64,000 bases of DNA. Origin: Lujinxingia sediminis. GTDB lineage: Bacteria > Myxococcota_A > Bradymonadia > Bradymonadales > Bradymonadaceae. Positions 18,748 to 27,487 of this stretch are shown here, piece after piece; position 1 is the stretch's first letter, and each line of letters opens with the position of its first letter. Location of the stretch: assembly GCF_004005565.1 (NCBI RefSeq), contig NZ_SADD01000001.1:186001-250000 (forward strand). The letters are read 5' to 3'. A program made the position numbers and the translations under genes. Under the pieces are notes generated by a model that saw nothing but the letters and a program-made list of their open reading frames with translations, was not told where the DNA came from and ran no database searches.

Positions 18748-19509
18748 ATGGCGAACAAGGAACAAGAACGAGGACAGGAGTATGGCAACGAACCCGTCAC
18801 AGGCGCACACGCCTATGGCGAAGAGATTGTGATGGAGGGGGCTACGATTGTGGATCGTCCCATCTCGCAGATCTCATGGGGGGCGGTTGTGGCCGGGGTC
18901 TTTGTGACCTTTGTGGTCTTGATGTTGCTCAACGTGCTGGGGTTGGCGATTGGCGCGGCGAGTTTTGATGTGTATCAGCCCAATCAAGGCGGTGAGCTGG
19001 GGCTGGGCGCGGCGATCTGGTGGACGGTCAGCGCGCTGCTTGCGCTCTTTGCCGGGGGTTGGGTGACGGGCAGGTTGAGCGGGGTGCATCATCGTCAGGA
19101 GAGTCTGTTGCACGGCATTGTGACCTGGGCGGTGACTGTGAGCGCGCTCTTGCTTGTCGTGGGCACGGCGTTTGGTCAGCTGGTGGGCGGCGCGTTCGGA
19201 TTCCTGGGCCGTGCGGTGGTGGGAGCGGCAGGGGCCTCCGAGGTTTTGGGGCAGCTGGAGGTGTCGGCGTTACAGCAGGGGTTAAGCGGTGACCAGCTTG
19301 CGCAACTTCAGGCCGACGCGATGATGATCGGTCAGGAGGCGACGTCGGCGATGGCAGCGGCGTCGTTCTGGGCATTTGTCGCGATCTTGCTGGGGGCGCT
19401 GGCGTGTGCGTTTGGCAGCAGCTTTGCGTCGGCCTCCTTGAGCGAAGAGGAGTATTTTGAGCGCGGCGGTACCAGGGCCTATCGGCGCATGCAAACGCGT
19501 GAAGTATAA
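18748..19509 (+). CDS. Four-helix membrane protein of unknown function
   Basis: 253 residues from the ATG at 18748, which has an AGGGGAG ribosome site. A hydrophilic N-terminus of ~45 residues precedes ISWGAVVAGVFV, then GGELGLGAAIWWTVSALLAL with a Gly-rich GGWVTGRLSG motif, then HGIVTWAVTVSALLLV, and a last helix near the C-terminus. This pattern is shared with a widespread proteobacterial family of small inner-membrane proteins annotated as hypothetical or PhnA-like; no activity is established. It stands alone and is followed by an intrinsic terminator. Confidence 0.8.
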   Translation: MANKEQERGQEYGNEPVTGAHAYGEEIVMEGATIVDRPISQISWGAVVAGVFVTFVVLMLLNVLGLAIGAASFDVYQPNQGGELGLGAAIWWTVSALLALFAGGWVTGRLSGVHHRQESLLHGIVTWAVTVSALLLVVGTAFGQLVGGAFGFLGRAVVGAAGASEVLGQLEVSALQQGLSGDQLAQLQADAMMIGQEATSAMAAASFWAFVAILLGALACAFGSSFASASLSEEEYFERGGTRAYRRMQTREV

Positions 19510-19581
19510 ATTTGAGGGCGATTTCTCGGGCTGTTCGTCCTTCGAAGGTGAGGGCAATGAGACTGGAGCCCGGGTAAGCAA

Positions 19582-19614
19582 AGCCCCCTGCGCTGAGGCG
19601 CAGGGGGCTTTTTT
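19582..19614 (+). terminator. Intrinsic terminator
   Basis: A perfect 12-bp stem AGCCCCCTGCGC/GCGCAGGGGGCT (19582-19593 and 19598-19609) followed by a run of T to 19614. It ends the transcript of the membrane-protein gene at 18748. Confidence 0.92.
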
Positions 19615-19784
19615 GTGAAAAAAATGAGGGTGGGACGCAAAGCCCTGCGTCGGGCTGCGACAACAAGGGTACGAGGCCTGGTTCAGGCTTCCGGGGGCGC
19701 CGCGAGGCGGACCCCTTGGCCGATGTTTCGACGGATATTTCGGGGAGCGGGGCAGGGCTCCGCGGTATTTATAAGGAGGGGATT

Positions 19785-20480
19785 ATGCGTGCGAGTTTCA
19801 ATGTAGGTGCATGTAGGCTTATGTGCGTTCTCATGGTGATGACGATGGTGAGCGCGGGGTGTGGGGGGAGCGATGAGGTCGCTGCGGCGACGTCCTGGCG
19901 AGGTGATGTGATCCCGGTGGGCGATGCGCCCGGGGGAGCGGGAAGCGGGAAGGGGGATGACGGTGCATCGCTGCAGGGCGACGAGATGCTGGAGGAGGGT
20001 GAGGTGAACGGGGTCGATGAGAGCGATGAGGAGGCAAGCGGTGAGGAGGAGGTGTCCGTGCGGGATGAGCGGGCGCATCGCTGTCGGGTGACCTGCTTCA
20101 AGGTGATGTGGTGTCAGGAGAGTTCGGAGGCGATGGTGTCGTGCGTAGAGATGTGTGAGTTGGAAGAGGAGAGCGGTGCGGTGAAGGAGCCGGTGGTGCG
20201 TTGTCTGGAGGGGGCCGAGACGTGTCGGGAGGTGGATCGCTGCCACCGTCGGCTGGAGATCTGCGATGAGGTTTGCGGGGCGAAGCACCATTGTGGGCAG
20301 TGGGACGATACGCGTGGGGACTGCCATCTGTGGTGCGCCGAGGAGGTGTGGTCGGGGCGGCTGACGTGGGAGAATCACGGCTGTGTGACCGAGCAGGCGC
20401 GGGGGATGCGCTGTGATGCGCTGGATGTGGAGCGCTGTGGGTTGCGCGAGGTGGAGGAGGGGAAGGTGTACGGGGGATGA
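19785..20480 (+). CDS. Cys-rich exported lipoprotein
   Basis: 231 residues, with an excellent ribosome site (AAGGAGGGG) before the ATG. Signal peptide and lipobox VSAGC (Cys26). The mature part begins with Gly/Ala/Asp-rich and Glu-rich stretches (to about residue 95), then a compact region with 16 cysteines in spacings such as CX3C, CX5C and CX4C, with many charged residues between them. Such a density of even-numbered Cys points to a disulfide-stabilised helical domain on the cell surface or in the periplasm. No family was recognised. It stands alone between a terminator and a small membrane-protein gene. Confidence 0.8.
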   Translation: MRASFNVGACRLMCVLMVMTMVSAGCGGSDEVAAATSWRGDVIPVGDAPGGAGSGKGDDGASLQGDEMLEEGEVNGVDESDEEASGEEEVSVRDERAHRCRVTCFKVMWCQESSEAMVSCVEMCELEEESGAVKEPVVRCLEGAETCREVDRCHRRLEICDEVCGAKHHCGQWDDTRGDCHLWCAEEVWSGRLTWENHGCVTEQARGMRCDALDVERCGLREVEEGKVYGG

Positions 20481-20536
20481 AGGTGAGGTGCCGGGACGTT
20501 TGAAGAGGTTGACCGGGGCGTCAGGCCGCGTAGGGT

Positions 20537-20836
20537 ATGCGGGATCGGACGGTGGCGATGGCGGGCGCCCCGGTGTTGAACTTCTTCAGCGGGAGAGATG
20601 GAGACGTGAAGTTACGAAAGCCGGGCAACACGACGTATAATCTTTTGCACGGGCTACCGCTGGTGCTGCTGGCACTGGGGCTGCTCTTCGGGGCGCATAT
20701 GGGCTATCAGGTGGCCGTGGGAGAGCGGGAGGCGGATGGGGGGCTGGCGATCGCGGGGTTCATCCTGGTGTATTTTGCGTATCGGGCGCGCTTTTCGATG
20801 CAGATGCTTTTTGTGAAAGACGACGCGAAGGGCTGA
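20537..20836 (+). CDS. Small two-helix membrane protein
   Basis: 99 residues if the ATG at 20537 is used; a GTG at 20606 with GGGAGAG eight bases upstream would give 76 residues beginning VKLRKPG and may be the true start, since the hydrophobic part starts just after it. Two membrane helices (LPLVLLALGLLFGAHMG and LAIAGFILVYFAYRA) flank a short loop. No family was recognised. It is convergent with the gene at 20916. Confidence 0.6.
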   Translation: MRDRTVAMAGAPVLNFFSGRDGDVKLRKPGNTTYNLLHGLPLVLLALGLLFGAHMGYQVAVGEREADGGLAIAGFILVYFAYRARFSMQMLFVKDDAKG

Positions 20837-20915
20837 GGCGTGCGGGGGAGGCGGGGGACGCCGGAAGGGAGTGCGGTTGTGCGTTCAGGGGCGATGCGAG
20901 GGGGAGCGGGAAAGG

Positions 20916-22145
20916 TCAGCCGTGAGCGGGGGCGTTGAGGGCCTGAAGGATGGCCTCTCGGAGCTCGGTGAGTCGCTCGGTAAGGGATGGAAGGTCGTCC
21001 GGGGCGTTACGCCAGCGGTCGAGGAGGCCTTCGCGGGCAACGAGCGCGGTGTCGCCGTGGCGGACCAGGCGAGCGCGCTGGAGGACTTCGAGAAGCTCGT
21101 GGGCCTTCAGGGTGTGGCAGTCGTCGGACTGGTCGCGGCAGTGGGGGACGAGAGCGGCCGGGATCAGATCGAGCGTGCGAGCCAGTTCGTTGAGTGCGTC
21201 GATAAGAGGGCCGAGCTCCTGGCCTCGCCACCAGAGGCGTACGCCGTACATGTCATCGGTGAGGGTAAAGAGGTGACGGCCAGCGCGATCGCAGCAGGTA
21301 AGCATGGCCATGATCATGGCCACGTAGGGGTTGCAGGTGACGATGAGTGTGGCCAGCTCCGGGCTTTTTTTGGAAGCCAGGGCCAGGGTGGTGGGGTTGA
21401 GGGGAATGGAGCCGAACCAGCGGGCGGGTTGGTCGAGGACATCGTAGGAGGCGCGCTGCCAGCGTTTTTGAGGCAGAGGTTCGCTGCGTAAAAAGAGCAG
21501 GAGTTGGGCGGGAAGGCCAATCCAGATGGCGGTTCGTGAGGAGAACTTGCGGGCGCTGAAAGCGCTCAGAAAGCTCTGGCCTTCAAAGGAGAGGGCAGCA
21601 TGGGATTGGGGTAGGGGTTGGCCGGTGGTCCAGTCGAAGTCCTGGCGGTTGTAGGCATAGCCGAGCATGGCGGCCAGGGCGGAGGCGCGGCGATCGACGG
21701 TGGCAGCGGCCAGGTTGGTGTGGGCGGTGATGGCGCGGCGGCAGGCCTCGCGGGTGGCGGCGGGCTCGGGCGTATCGGCAAGTTCGGCGCGTTTGAGCTC
21801 GTGGACGGTGCGAACCAGCTGTCGGGAGAAGAGGGCGTTGGCGAAGATGCGCGGCCTTGCCGGTGCGCTCAGCGCAAAACGTTGCCCCTCGGTGCTCAAC
21901 CCCCATTCACCGCTTCCCTCCATGATGGCCAGGCCGAGCCAGCGGGCGAAGTCGGCGTAGTAGCGGGCGGTGCGTGGGTCGACCTCCATGGCCCGGGCGA
22001 TGGCGCTGAGCTCATGGGTGCCTTTGTGAAGCTGGTCGATGAGCGCCAGGAGGGTACCCAGGTTGTTGGCCTGAGGAGCCTCGGAGATGGGGTCGAGAAG
22101 ATCGAGCTGGGGCTTCTCGGAGCTATCGTCGAAGGAGTCGTTCAT
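20916..22145 (-). CDS. Winged-helix-containing protein of unknown function
   Basis: 409 residues, cytoplasmic. Residues ~28-95 look like a winged-helix DNA-binding domain: HELSAIARAMEVDPRTARYYADFARWLGL as helix-turn-helix, then a GEWGLSTEG wing. The long C-terminal part is Ala/Leu-rich, mostly helical, with no nuclease or other catalytic motif that I can recognise, and short beta segments such as LFTLTDDMYGVRLWWRG. The N-terminal domain resembles those of restriction- or defence-associated proteins and of transcription regulators; neither can be chosen from sequence alone. It is transcribed alone and divergently from the lipoprotein gene at 22319. Confidence 0.75.
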   Translation of the reverse strand: MNDSFDDSSEKPQLDLLDPISEAPQANNLGTLLALIDQLHKGTHELSAIARAMEVDPRTARYYADFARWLGLAIMEGSGEWGLSTEGQRFALSAPARPRIFANALFSRQLVRTVHELKRAELADTPEPAATREACRRAITAHTNLAAATVDRRASALAAMLGYAYNRQDFDWTTGQPLPQSHAALSFEGQSFLSAFSARKFSSRTAIWIGLPAQLLLFLRSEPLPQKRWQRASYDVLDQPARWFGSIPLNPTTLALASKKSPELATLIVTCNPYVAMIMAMLTCCDRAGRHLFTLTDDMYGVRLWWRGQELGPLIDALNELARTLDLIPAALVPHCRDQSDDCHTLKAHELLEVLQRARLVRHGDTALVAREGLLDRWRNAPDDLPSLTERLTELREAILQALNAPAHG

Positions 22146-22318
22146 CGCACTACTCTAGCGCAGAAGGGGGCAGGAGGCGACGCCCGCGTTTTGCAAGCGA
22201 GGGGGCTGTGTTATGGTCCGCGCCGAAACCACCGCTTAACGCCGCCGGGAAGTGACGTACGTCGTGCGGACTGAGAGCGAATGACCACGACATAATAAAC
22301 AAGCATGGGAGCGACCCG

Positions 22319-23266
22319 ATGCCTACAACCCAGAAGATGATCACCGTGACGTTGATGGCCTGTGCGCTGTGGGGATGCAGCAAGACCGAGGCGCGGGTGC
22401 TCAATGTGGTGACGCATGAGATCGAGAAGTGCCGCGCGTCGGAAGATGCCTTTTACGAGGTTAAGCTCCACGGCGATGAGACCTACCAGGTGCTGACGCA
22501 GACCTGTCATGAGGCGATCTCGGAGGTGGAGATGGCCAGCGAGTGGCGTGGTCTGGTGACGACCGGGCCTGTTTCGTGGATGGCCGGTGAGGACAGCGCG
22601 ACGCGCGCATTTGTGCTGAGCAATGTGGAGTGGCCCGACCTCGATCGCGCGTTGCGGATGGCCAATAACCCGGAGGCCAACGCGAAGTCGCTGGCTGAAG
22701 CCGAGAAGAGCTTTGCGGCCGCACAGGCTGCGTATCCGAAGAGCGGCTGGGTGCGCCTGGCGCGTCTGGATAACCTGCTGAAGTTGCGTGAGGAGACGCG
22801 CTCGGGCACCGAAGCACCGGAGACTCTGGGTGACGAGGCCTCGGCGGTGATCGATGCGATCGATGCCTGGGCCAAAGAGAGCGGGGAGAGCGAAGTTGCC
22901 GCCGAAGCTCACCTCAAAGCGATCGCGTATTACGAGCGTTATATCACCCGTCAGGAAGTGGCGTTGGAGTCGTTGGGTTCGCGCACGCCCTGGTTTGAGG
23001 CGGCGATTGAGCAGGCGAAGAAAGATGGCGACACCAAGACCGTCGAGGAGTACTCGGCGGAGTTGGAGGAGCGACTTGCACGGGAGCCGGCCGAGCGCGA
23101 GGCGCTGGAAGTGCGCTTGCATCGTCTCAAGGAGCTGCGCTGTGAGCAGGCCTCGAAGTTGAGCGTCAGCGGTGTGGAAGATAATGCGTTGCGAGAGACG
23201 GTGAGCGCGAAGCTCTCCGCGATCACCTGCCCGGTGCCGGCGCGGGTGGCGGCAGATGCCGAATAA
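22319..23266 (+). CDS. Putative lipoprotein with helical repeats
   Basis: 315 residues. A short signal peptide ends at a lipobox-like ALWGC (Cys20). The first ~100 mature residues are mixed and contain three further Cys; the rest is helical with Glu/Ala-rich coiled-coil segments (for example KTVEEYSAELEERLAREPAEREALEVRLHRLKELR). GGGAG precedes the ATG. No enzyme motif is visible. It stands alone between the divergent winged-helix gene and a convergent hydrolase gene. A promoter-like TTGCAA/TATGGT pair lies at 22191-22217 but with a short 15-base spacer. Confidence 0.75.
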   Translation: MPTTQKMITVTLMACALWGCSKTEARVLNVVTHEIEKCRASEDAFYEVKLHGDETYQVLTQTCHEAISEVEMASEWRGLVTTGPVSWMAGEDSATRAFVLSNVEWPDLDRALRMANNPEANAKSLAEAEKSFAAAQAAYPKSGWVRLARLDNLLKLREETRSGTEAPETLGDEASAVIDAIDAWAKESGESEVAAEAHLKAIAYYERYITRQEVALESLGSRTPWFEAAIEQAKKDGDTKTVEEYSAELEERLAREPAEREALEVRLHRLKELRCEQASKLSVSGVEDNALRETVSAKLSAITCPVPARVAADAE

Positions 23267-23308
23267 GGTGGCTGAGCGGAAGCTGAGCATGTCCTAAGAA
23301 CGACGTAT

Positions 23309-23334
23309 CGACCCGCCACCCGTGTGGCGGGTCG
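23309..23334. terminator. Strong hairpin between convergent genes
   Basis: An 11-bp perfect stem CGACCCGCCAC/GTGGCGGGTCG with loop CCGT, partly extended by flanking CGAC/GTCG bases. It lies between the convergent lipoprotein and hydrolase genes where a terminator is expected, but has no U-run on either side. Confidence 0.5.
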
Positions 23335-23375
23335 ATGTCGTCTGGGGCTCCTGGGAGGACAGCTATGGGGAGGAT

Positions 23376-24233
23376 TTAAGGGATCAGGAAGTCGTGCAGG
23401 GCGCGGTTAAACTCCAGCGGAGCGTCCTCCATGGGGCTGTGGCCGCATCCTTTAAAGATGTGCAGGCGGGCATCTGGGATGTCGCGCTGAAGCCGGTGGG
23501 CGGTGTCCAGGGGAAGGAGATGGTCGCGGTCGCCCCAGAGTAGCAGTGTGGGGAGGTCGATGGTGTGGCCCCCGGCGCTGCGGTCGCCGGCGGCGACGAG
23601 ATCGCTGGCGAGTTTGAGCATAAACTCCAGACGCGCGGGCTCTTTGAGTGGCGAGAGGTAGGCGTCGAGTTCGGTGGGAGACATACGCGCGCGGCGCCAC
23701 TGCATCGGTTCGAGAAGGCGGATGCCCAGGCGGTTCATGCCCAGGCGCGCCAGTGATGTGGGCAGGGCGTTGATGAGGGGGGCTGTACGCGGTGAGGGGC
23801 GAAGTTTAAGGCCGGGGCTGACCAGGCTCACGCTCTGGAGGCGGCGCTCGGGGGTATGGCGAGCGTGTAAGAAGCTCAACGTGGCGCCCAGAGAATGGCC
23901 GACCAGGTGGATGCGGGGGGCGTCGATGGCCTCGAAGAGGGCCAGAAGCCAGTCAGAGAGGGTGTCAAGGGTCGGAGCGATTTCCGGCGCCTGGTAGGTC
24001 TGGTCGCGACCGTGGGCCGGAAGATCGACGACGATGACACGGAAGTGCTCCGCGGCCGGCGCAATGGCCAGTCGAAACGCCATGGCATGGGCCATGATAC
24101 CGTGGAGAAAGACGAGGGTGTCGGGGCCCTGGCCACATTCCCACCAGTGAAAGGGAAGGCGTCGAAATGGCGAGGGGGTGTAGACCGAGCGGAGCGGGGT
24201 CGGAGTCGGGACAGGCATCCAGGAGGCAGTCAT
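23376..24233 (-). CDS. Alpha/beta-fold hydrolase
   Basis: 285 residues from the ATG at 24233; a longer open frame upstream overlaps the divergent gene at 24529 and lacks family similarity. The fold signature is complete: oxyanion segment FLHGIMAH, nucleophile elbow GHSLGA (Ser), catalytic Asp in WGDRDHLLP and His in GCGHSPMED. A four-helix cap domain lies between. No signal peptide. The substrate is unknown; relatives include esterases, epoxide hydrolases and haloperoxidase-like enzymes. It stands alone. Confidence 0.9.
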   Translation of the reverse strand: MTASWMPVPTPTPLRSVYTPSPFRRLPFHWWECGQGPDTLVFLHGIMAHAMAFRLAIAPAAEHFRVIVVDLPAHGRDQTYQAPEIAPTLDTLSDWLLALFEAIDAPRIHLVGHSLGATLSFLHARHTPERRLQSVSLVSPGLKLRPSPRTAPLINALPTSLARLGMNRLGIRLLEPMQWRRARMSPTELDAYLSPLKEPARLEFMLKLASDLVAAGDRSAGGHTIDLPTLLLWGDRDHLLPLDTAHRLQRDIPDARLHIFKGCGHSPMEDAPLEFNRALHDFLIP

Positions 24234-24528
24234 GGCAGAGGCGGGGGCTTGGCAGTAAGGTAGGAAGGACGCGAGCGGACGTGAGCATAGCGGCGCCGGG
24301 CGAAAGGGGAAGCAAAAGGACGCCATCACAACGATCGTCGGACCCTGATGGCGTCGACGTTTGCAGGAGAAAGGGGGGGCGACTTGACGCTCCCCACCCC
24401 CCTTGATAGAACCGCGGGACGTATTGGAAGTGACCCAGGCTGCACCGGCAGTGATGGCCTCAAGTGAAGAGGCCTGCGCTGCGAAATGACTGAGCATGCT
24501 GCGTCGTCGGGCTGTTGGAGGTTGGTGG

Positions 24529-25422
24529 ATGAGTGCATGGAAACGCCGAGTAGTGAGTCTGTGGAGCGCGCTCAGTGTGTTAACGCTGGCGGCGCCCGCG
24601 ATGGCCGGCAGCAACGACCTTGAGTTGTCGCGCTTTGCGACTTTCAACGACACGACGAGTGCGTCGGGCTGTACGGAGACCTGTGGGTTTGCTGAACCCG
24701 ATGATCAGCTTTTCTATGATCTGTCCCGAGATCTGGGGCAGGTTATGGCGCCGCGTTTTGTGGCGCCCTCGGAGACGCTGGGGCAGGCTGGTTTTGCGGT
24801 GATGTTTATGGGGAGCCTCTCGGCGATCCCCCATAATGAGGCGCACTGGCAGGAAGGTGTGCGCGACCGCAACCCGGAGTCCACGCTCTTTACCGGGCAT
24901 CTTCAGGTGCGCAAGGGACTTCCCTTCTCGTTTGAGGTGGCCGGGAACCTGGGCTACCTCTACGACAGCGAGATGTTCACGATGGGGGCCGATGTGCGCT
25001 GGGCGCTCAACGAGGGGTTTTATTATTTCCCCGACGTGGGTGTGCGCGGGACGGTGAACACGGTGGTGGGCGCGCGTGAGCTCAACATGGTCAACGTGGG
25101 CTGGGACGTCTCCGCCTCGAAGTCGTTTGCGCTGGGCGGGGTGATGGCGCTGACGCCCTATGTGGGCTTTCAGCAGCTTTATGTGATCAGCTCCAGCCGT
25201 GTGCTCAACGCCTATCCGCAGGATCCGCGGCCGCCGCAGTTTAACCCGGACAGCCCCAATCAGGTGTTTGCGCCGGAGTTTGTGTTCGGTCAGGAGCAGA
25301 TCCAGATCAACCGATTCCTGGGCGGGCTGCGCATGCACGTGTGGATCTTGAACTTCACGTTGGAAGCGGTCTTTTCGGATACGGTTCAGCAGTATACGTT
25401 TGCGGGCGGAGTGGACTTCTAA
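24529..25422 (+). CDS. Outer-membrane beta-barrel-like protein
   Basis: 297 residues from the ATG at 24529, chosen because GGAGG lies seven bases upstream; the earlier ATG at 24496 has no ribosome site. A Sec signal peptide ends in APAMA. The mature protein has alternating hydrophobic/polar beta strands, a small disulfide candidate (SGCTETCGF), and finishes with a strand ending in Phe (YTFAGGVDF), the usual C-terminal signal for outer-membrane insertion by BAM. Function and ligand unknown. It is followed by phaR after 29 nt. Confidence 0.8.
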   Translation: MSAWKRRVVSLWSALSVLTLAAPAMAGSNDLELSRFATFNDTTSASGCTETCGFAEPDDQLFYDLSRDLGQVMAPRFVAPSETLGQAGFAVMFMGSLSAIPHNEAHWQEGVRDRNPESTLFTGHLQVRKGLPFSFEVAGNLGYLYDSEMFTMGADVRWALNEGFYYFPDVGVRGTVNTVVGARELNMVNVGWDVSASKSFALGGVMALTPYVGFQQLYVISSSRVLNAYPQDPRPPQFNPDSPNQVFAPEFVFGQEQIQINRFLGGLRMHVWILNFTLEAVFSDTVQQYTFAGGVDF

Positions 25423-25451
25423 ACTGCGACCCGTCAGCAAGGCTTGAAGGC

Positions 25452-25991
25452 ATGCCAAAGCTCGTAAAGCGTTACGCGAACCGAAAGCTCTACGATACCG
25501 AATCGAGCACGTACATCACCCTGGAGAACATCGAAGAGATGGTTCGAGAGGGGGAGGATGTGCGCATCATCGACAACTCCACGGGGGAGGATATTACCAG
25601 CGCGACGCTGGCGCATATCGTGCTCGATCAGCAGCGCTCCAACCCGGCGTTTCCAGTCTCGGTGTTGCGGGGGATCATTCAGTCCGGGGAGGAGTTTTTT
25701 GCCCGGCTGCAGTGGCCTGTGACGCAGTTTCGCGATGAGTTTAAGCGTCGGGCCGAGGCGTTGGAGGAGGGGGGCAAGGCGATCCGTGAGTTTGTAGACG
25801 GGACGCAGCGCTCGATCGACGATATGCAGCGTAGGCTCGACGATCGTTTTCGTGATGCGGTCGATCAGCTCACGCACCTTCCCGAGATGCAGCGTGAGAT
25901 TGACGAGCTCAAAGAGACGGTCGAGGAGCTCGAAGAGCGTCTGATGCGCCTGGAGACGATGGTCGTGCAGGAGCATGAGAGCTCGAAGTAG
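25452..25991 (+). CDS. phaR: PHA accumulation regulator-type DNA-binding protein (PhaR-like)
   Basis: 179 residues. The N-terminal ~60 residues (KRYANRKLYDTESSTYITL then VREGEDVRIIDNSTGEDIT) are the very conserved PHB/PHA accumulation regulator DNA-binding domain. The second half is a charged helix/coiled coil, without the usual phasin-binding variations being recognisable. In other bacteria PhaR represses phasin and itself, responding to polyhydroxyalkanoate granules. No phaC, phaA or phasin gene is seen in this window, so the target here is unknown; related proteins in delta-like bacteria can serve other roles. Confidence 0.85.
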   Translation: MPKLVKRYANRKLYDTESSTYITLENIEEMVREGEDVRIIDNSTGEDITSATLAHIVLDQQRSNPAFPVSVLRGIIQSGEEFFARLQWPVTQFRDEFKRRAEALEEGGKAIREFVDGTQRSIDDMQRRLDDRFRDAVDQLTHLPEMQREIDELKETVEELEERLMRLETMVVQEHESSK

Positions 25992-26092
25992 GGTGAGATA
26001 AGGGGCTTGGTGGCGCGAGGGTTTCGCGCTAGGTTGGGGGCCGGTTCTGGGGCCTAAGTCCGCAAGATAAAACGAGAAACCGAGGCGAGTCG

Positions 26093-27484
26093 ATGATCAT
26101 CCGGTGTCCCGAGTGTTCGACAGGATTCAACCTCCCCGACGAGCGGGTTAGCGAGAAGGGCGTCAAGTTGCGCTGCTCTCGTTGCAGCCACGTCTTCCGC
26201 GTGCGCGCGGGGGAGGGCGACGATGTGGAGATCTATTATCAGGACGAAGATAATGCTGAGGAGGGCGCTGAGGTGACATCGTCGGAAGATGCGGGAGAGA
26301 AGAAGCTGAAGTTGCCGTCGAAAGGCGGATTGAGCCTGGGTGGTTCATCCAGTGCCAATCCTTTTCCGAGCGCGGGGTTGAGTCTCAAGCCCAAGAGTGC
26401 GAGCGCGAAGGTGGGGGATGATGCGTTTGAGGGGGCATTTGACGAGTCCTCGGAGGCCGAGGAGATGGAGGAGAGCGCGGCAGCGACGCCTGCGGCGAAG
26501 TTCGGACCGCCGCCGGGGGTGAAGGTGGCCGGAGCGCCTCCGACAGCTGCGGCGGCGGCACTCGAGGACGAGGAGCCGATGCTGGGACAGGGCACCTCGG
26601 CCTTTGGCGATCCATCAGACTTTGTGGATGACTCGTTCGGGGAGGACGGGCCGTATTTTGATCCGAACACCGGCAAGGTGGAGTCGCCGGCGGCCCCGGC
26701 AGGGCCGAGCGCGGGAGGACCTCCGGCGGGAGCCCGTCGCCCGGGCGCTCCGGTCGCGCGTGGGGCAGCTCCGGCCGGGGCAGCTTCGGCTGCTGCTGCG
26801 CCGGCGCGTGTGGCTGTGGCACCGGCGAGTTTTGATGGCATCGACGATCTGGAGCCGCATCGCATCGGTGGAAGTGGGGGCTCGAAGGTGGTGATGCTGC
26901 TCTTGCTGGTGTGCCTGGTTGCGATGGGCTTTCTGGGAACGGTGGCGGCGCTCAACGGCGGGTTTTTAGACTTCAAGCAGTTCGGTCAAATGATCGAGGT
27001 GGCCTTTGGCGATGGTGAGTACTCGCCGAGGGAAGCGTGGGCAAAGCCCACGCAGACCACGATCATTCAGGCGCCCGAGGAGCCGCTGGTTGCGGAGAGC
27101 GTCTACGGCCAGCTGGTGGATGTGGGGCGCAGCGATAAGGTGCTGGTGGTGCGCGGCTTTGTGCGCAGCTACGCCGAGGAGTCATTTCATAATGTGAAAC
27201 TTCGCGCGACGGTGAGCAGCGCGGAGGGGCGCCCACTTCGTGAGGTCAGCGGCGTTGCCGGGATGGACGTGAGCGCCGCTGAGATCGCCGGTCAGAAGAG
27301 CGTGGCGGATGCGCAGGGGCTGGTTGCCGGTGGCGGTCAGTCGGTGAGCCCGAAGAGCGTGGTGCCCTTTACGTTGGTCATCGATGAGGTGCCGCAGACG
27401 GTGCTCGACGGTGGCAGCTTTGGGCTGAAAGTCTCCGTCGCGGACCAGGCCGGTGGTGGCGCGCCGGTGGCTGCCGGCGAGTGA
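26093..27484 (+). CDS. MJ0042-type zinc-ribbon, DUF3426-like membrane protein
   Basis: 463 residues. The first 40 hold the MJ0042/zinc-ribbon domain with Cys5, Cys8, Cys28 and Cys31 (CPEC and CSRC). A long Ala/Pro/Gly-rich, acidic, probably disordered stretch follows. A membrane helix at about 265-287 leads to an extracytoplasmic C-terminal domain resembling DUF3426 (LVVRGFVRSYAEESFHNVKLRATV). Such proteins are common in Myxococcota and relatives, but no biochemical role is established. The stop codon is directly followed by the next start codon, so the two genes are coupled. Confidence 0.82.
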   Translation: MIIRCPECSTGFNLPDERVSEKGVKLRCSRCSHVFRVRAGEGDDVEIYYQDEDNAEEGAEVTSSEDAGEKKLKLPSKGGLSLGGSSSANPFPSAGLSLKPKSASAKVGDDAFEGAFDESSEAEEMEESAAATPAAKFGPPPGVKVAGAPPTAAAAALEDEEPMLGQGTSAFGDPSDFVDDSFGEDGPYFDPNTGKVESPAAPAGPSAGGPPAGARRPGAPVARGAAPAGAASAAAAPARVAVAPASFDGIDDLEPHRIGGSGGSKVVMLLLLVCLVAMGFLGTVAALNGGFLDFKQFGQMIEVAFGDGEYSPREAWAKPTQTTIIQAPEEPLVAESVYGQLVDVGRSDKVLVVRGFVRSYAEESFHNVKLRATVSSAEGRPLREVSGVAGMDVSAAEIAGQKSVADAQGLVAGGGQSVSPKSVVPFTLVIDEVPQTVLDGGSFGLKVSVADQAGGGAPVAAGE

Positions 27485-27487
27485 GTG

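Noticed and set aside
22191-22217. Promoter-like TTGCAA and TATGGT upstream of the lipoprotein at 22319
   Set aside because: The spacer is only 15 bases and one such match is expected by chance; mentioned but not called as a promoter.
24234-24653. N-terminal extension of the alpha/beta hydrolase frame
   Set aside because: It overlaps the divergent outer-membrane gene, is low-complexity and lacks the family's N-terminal strand order; the ATG at 24233 fits the family length.
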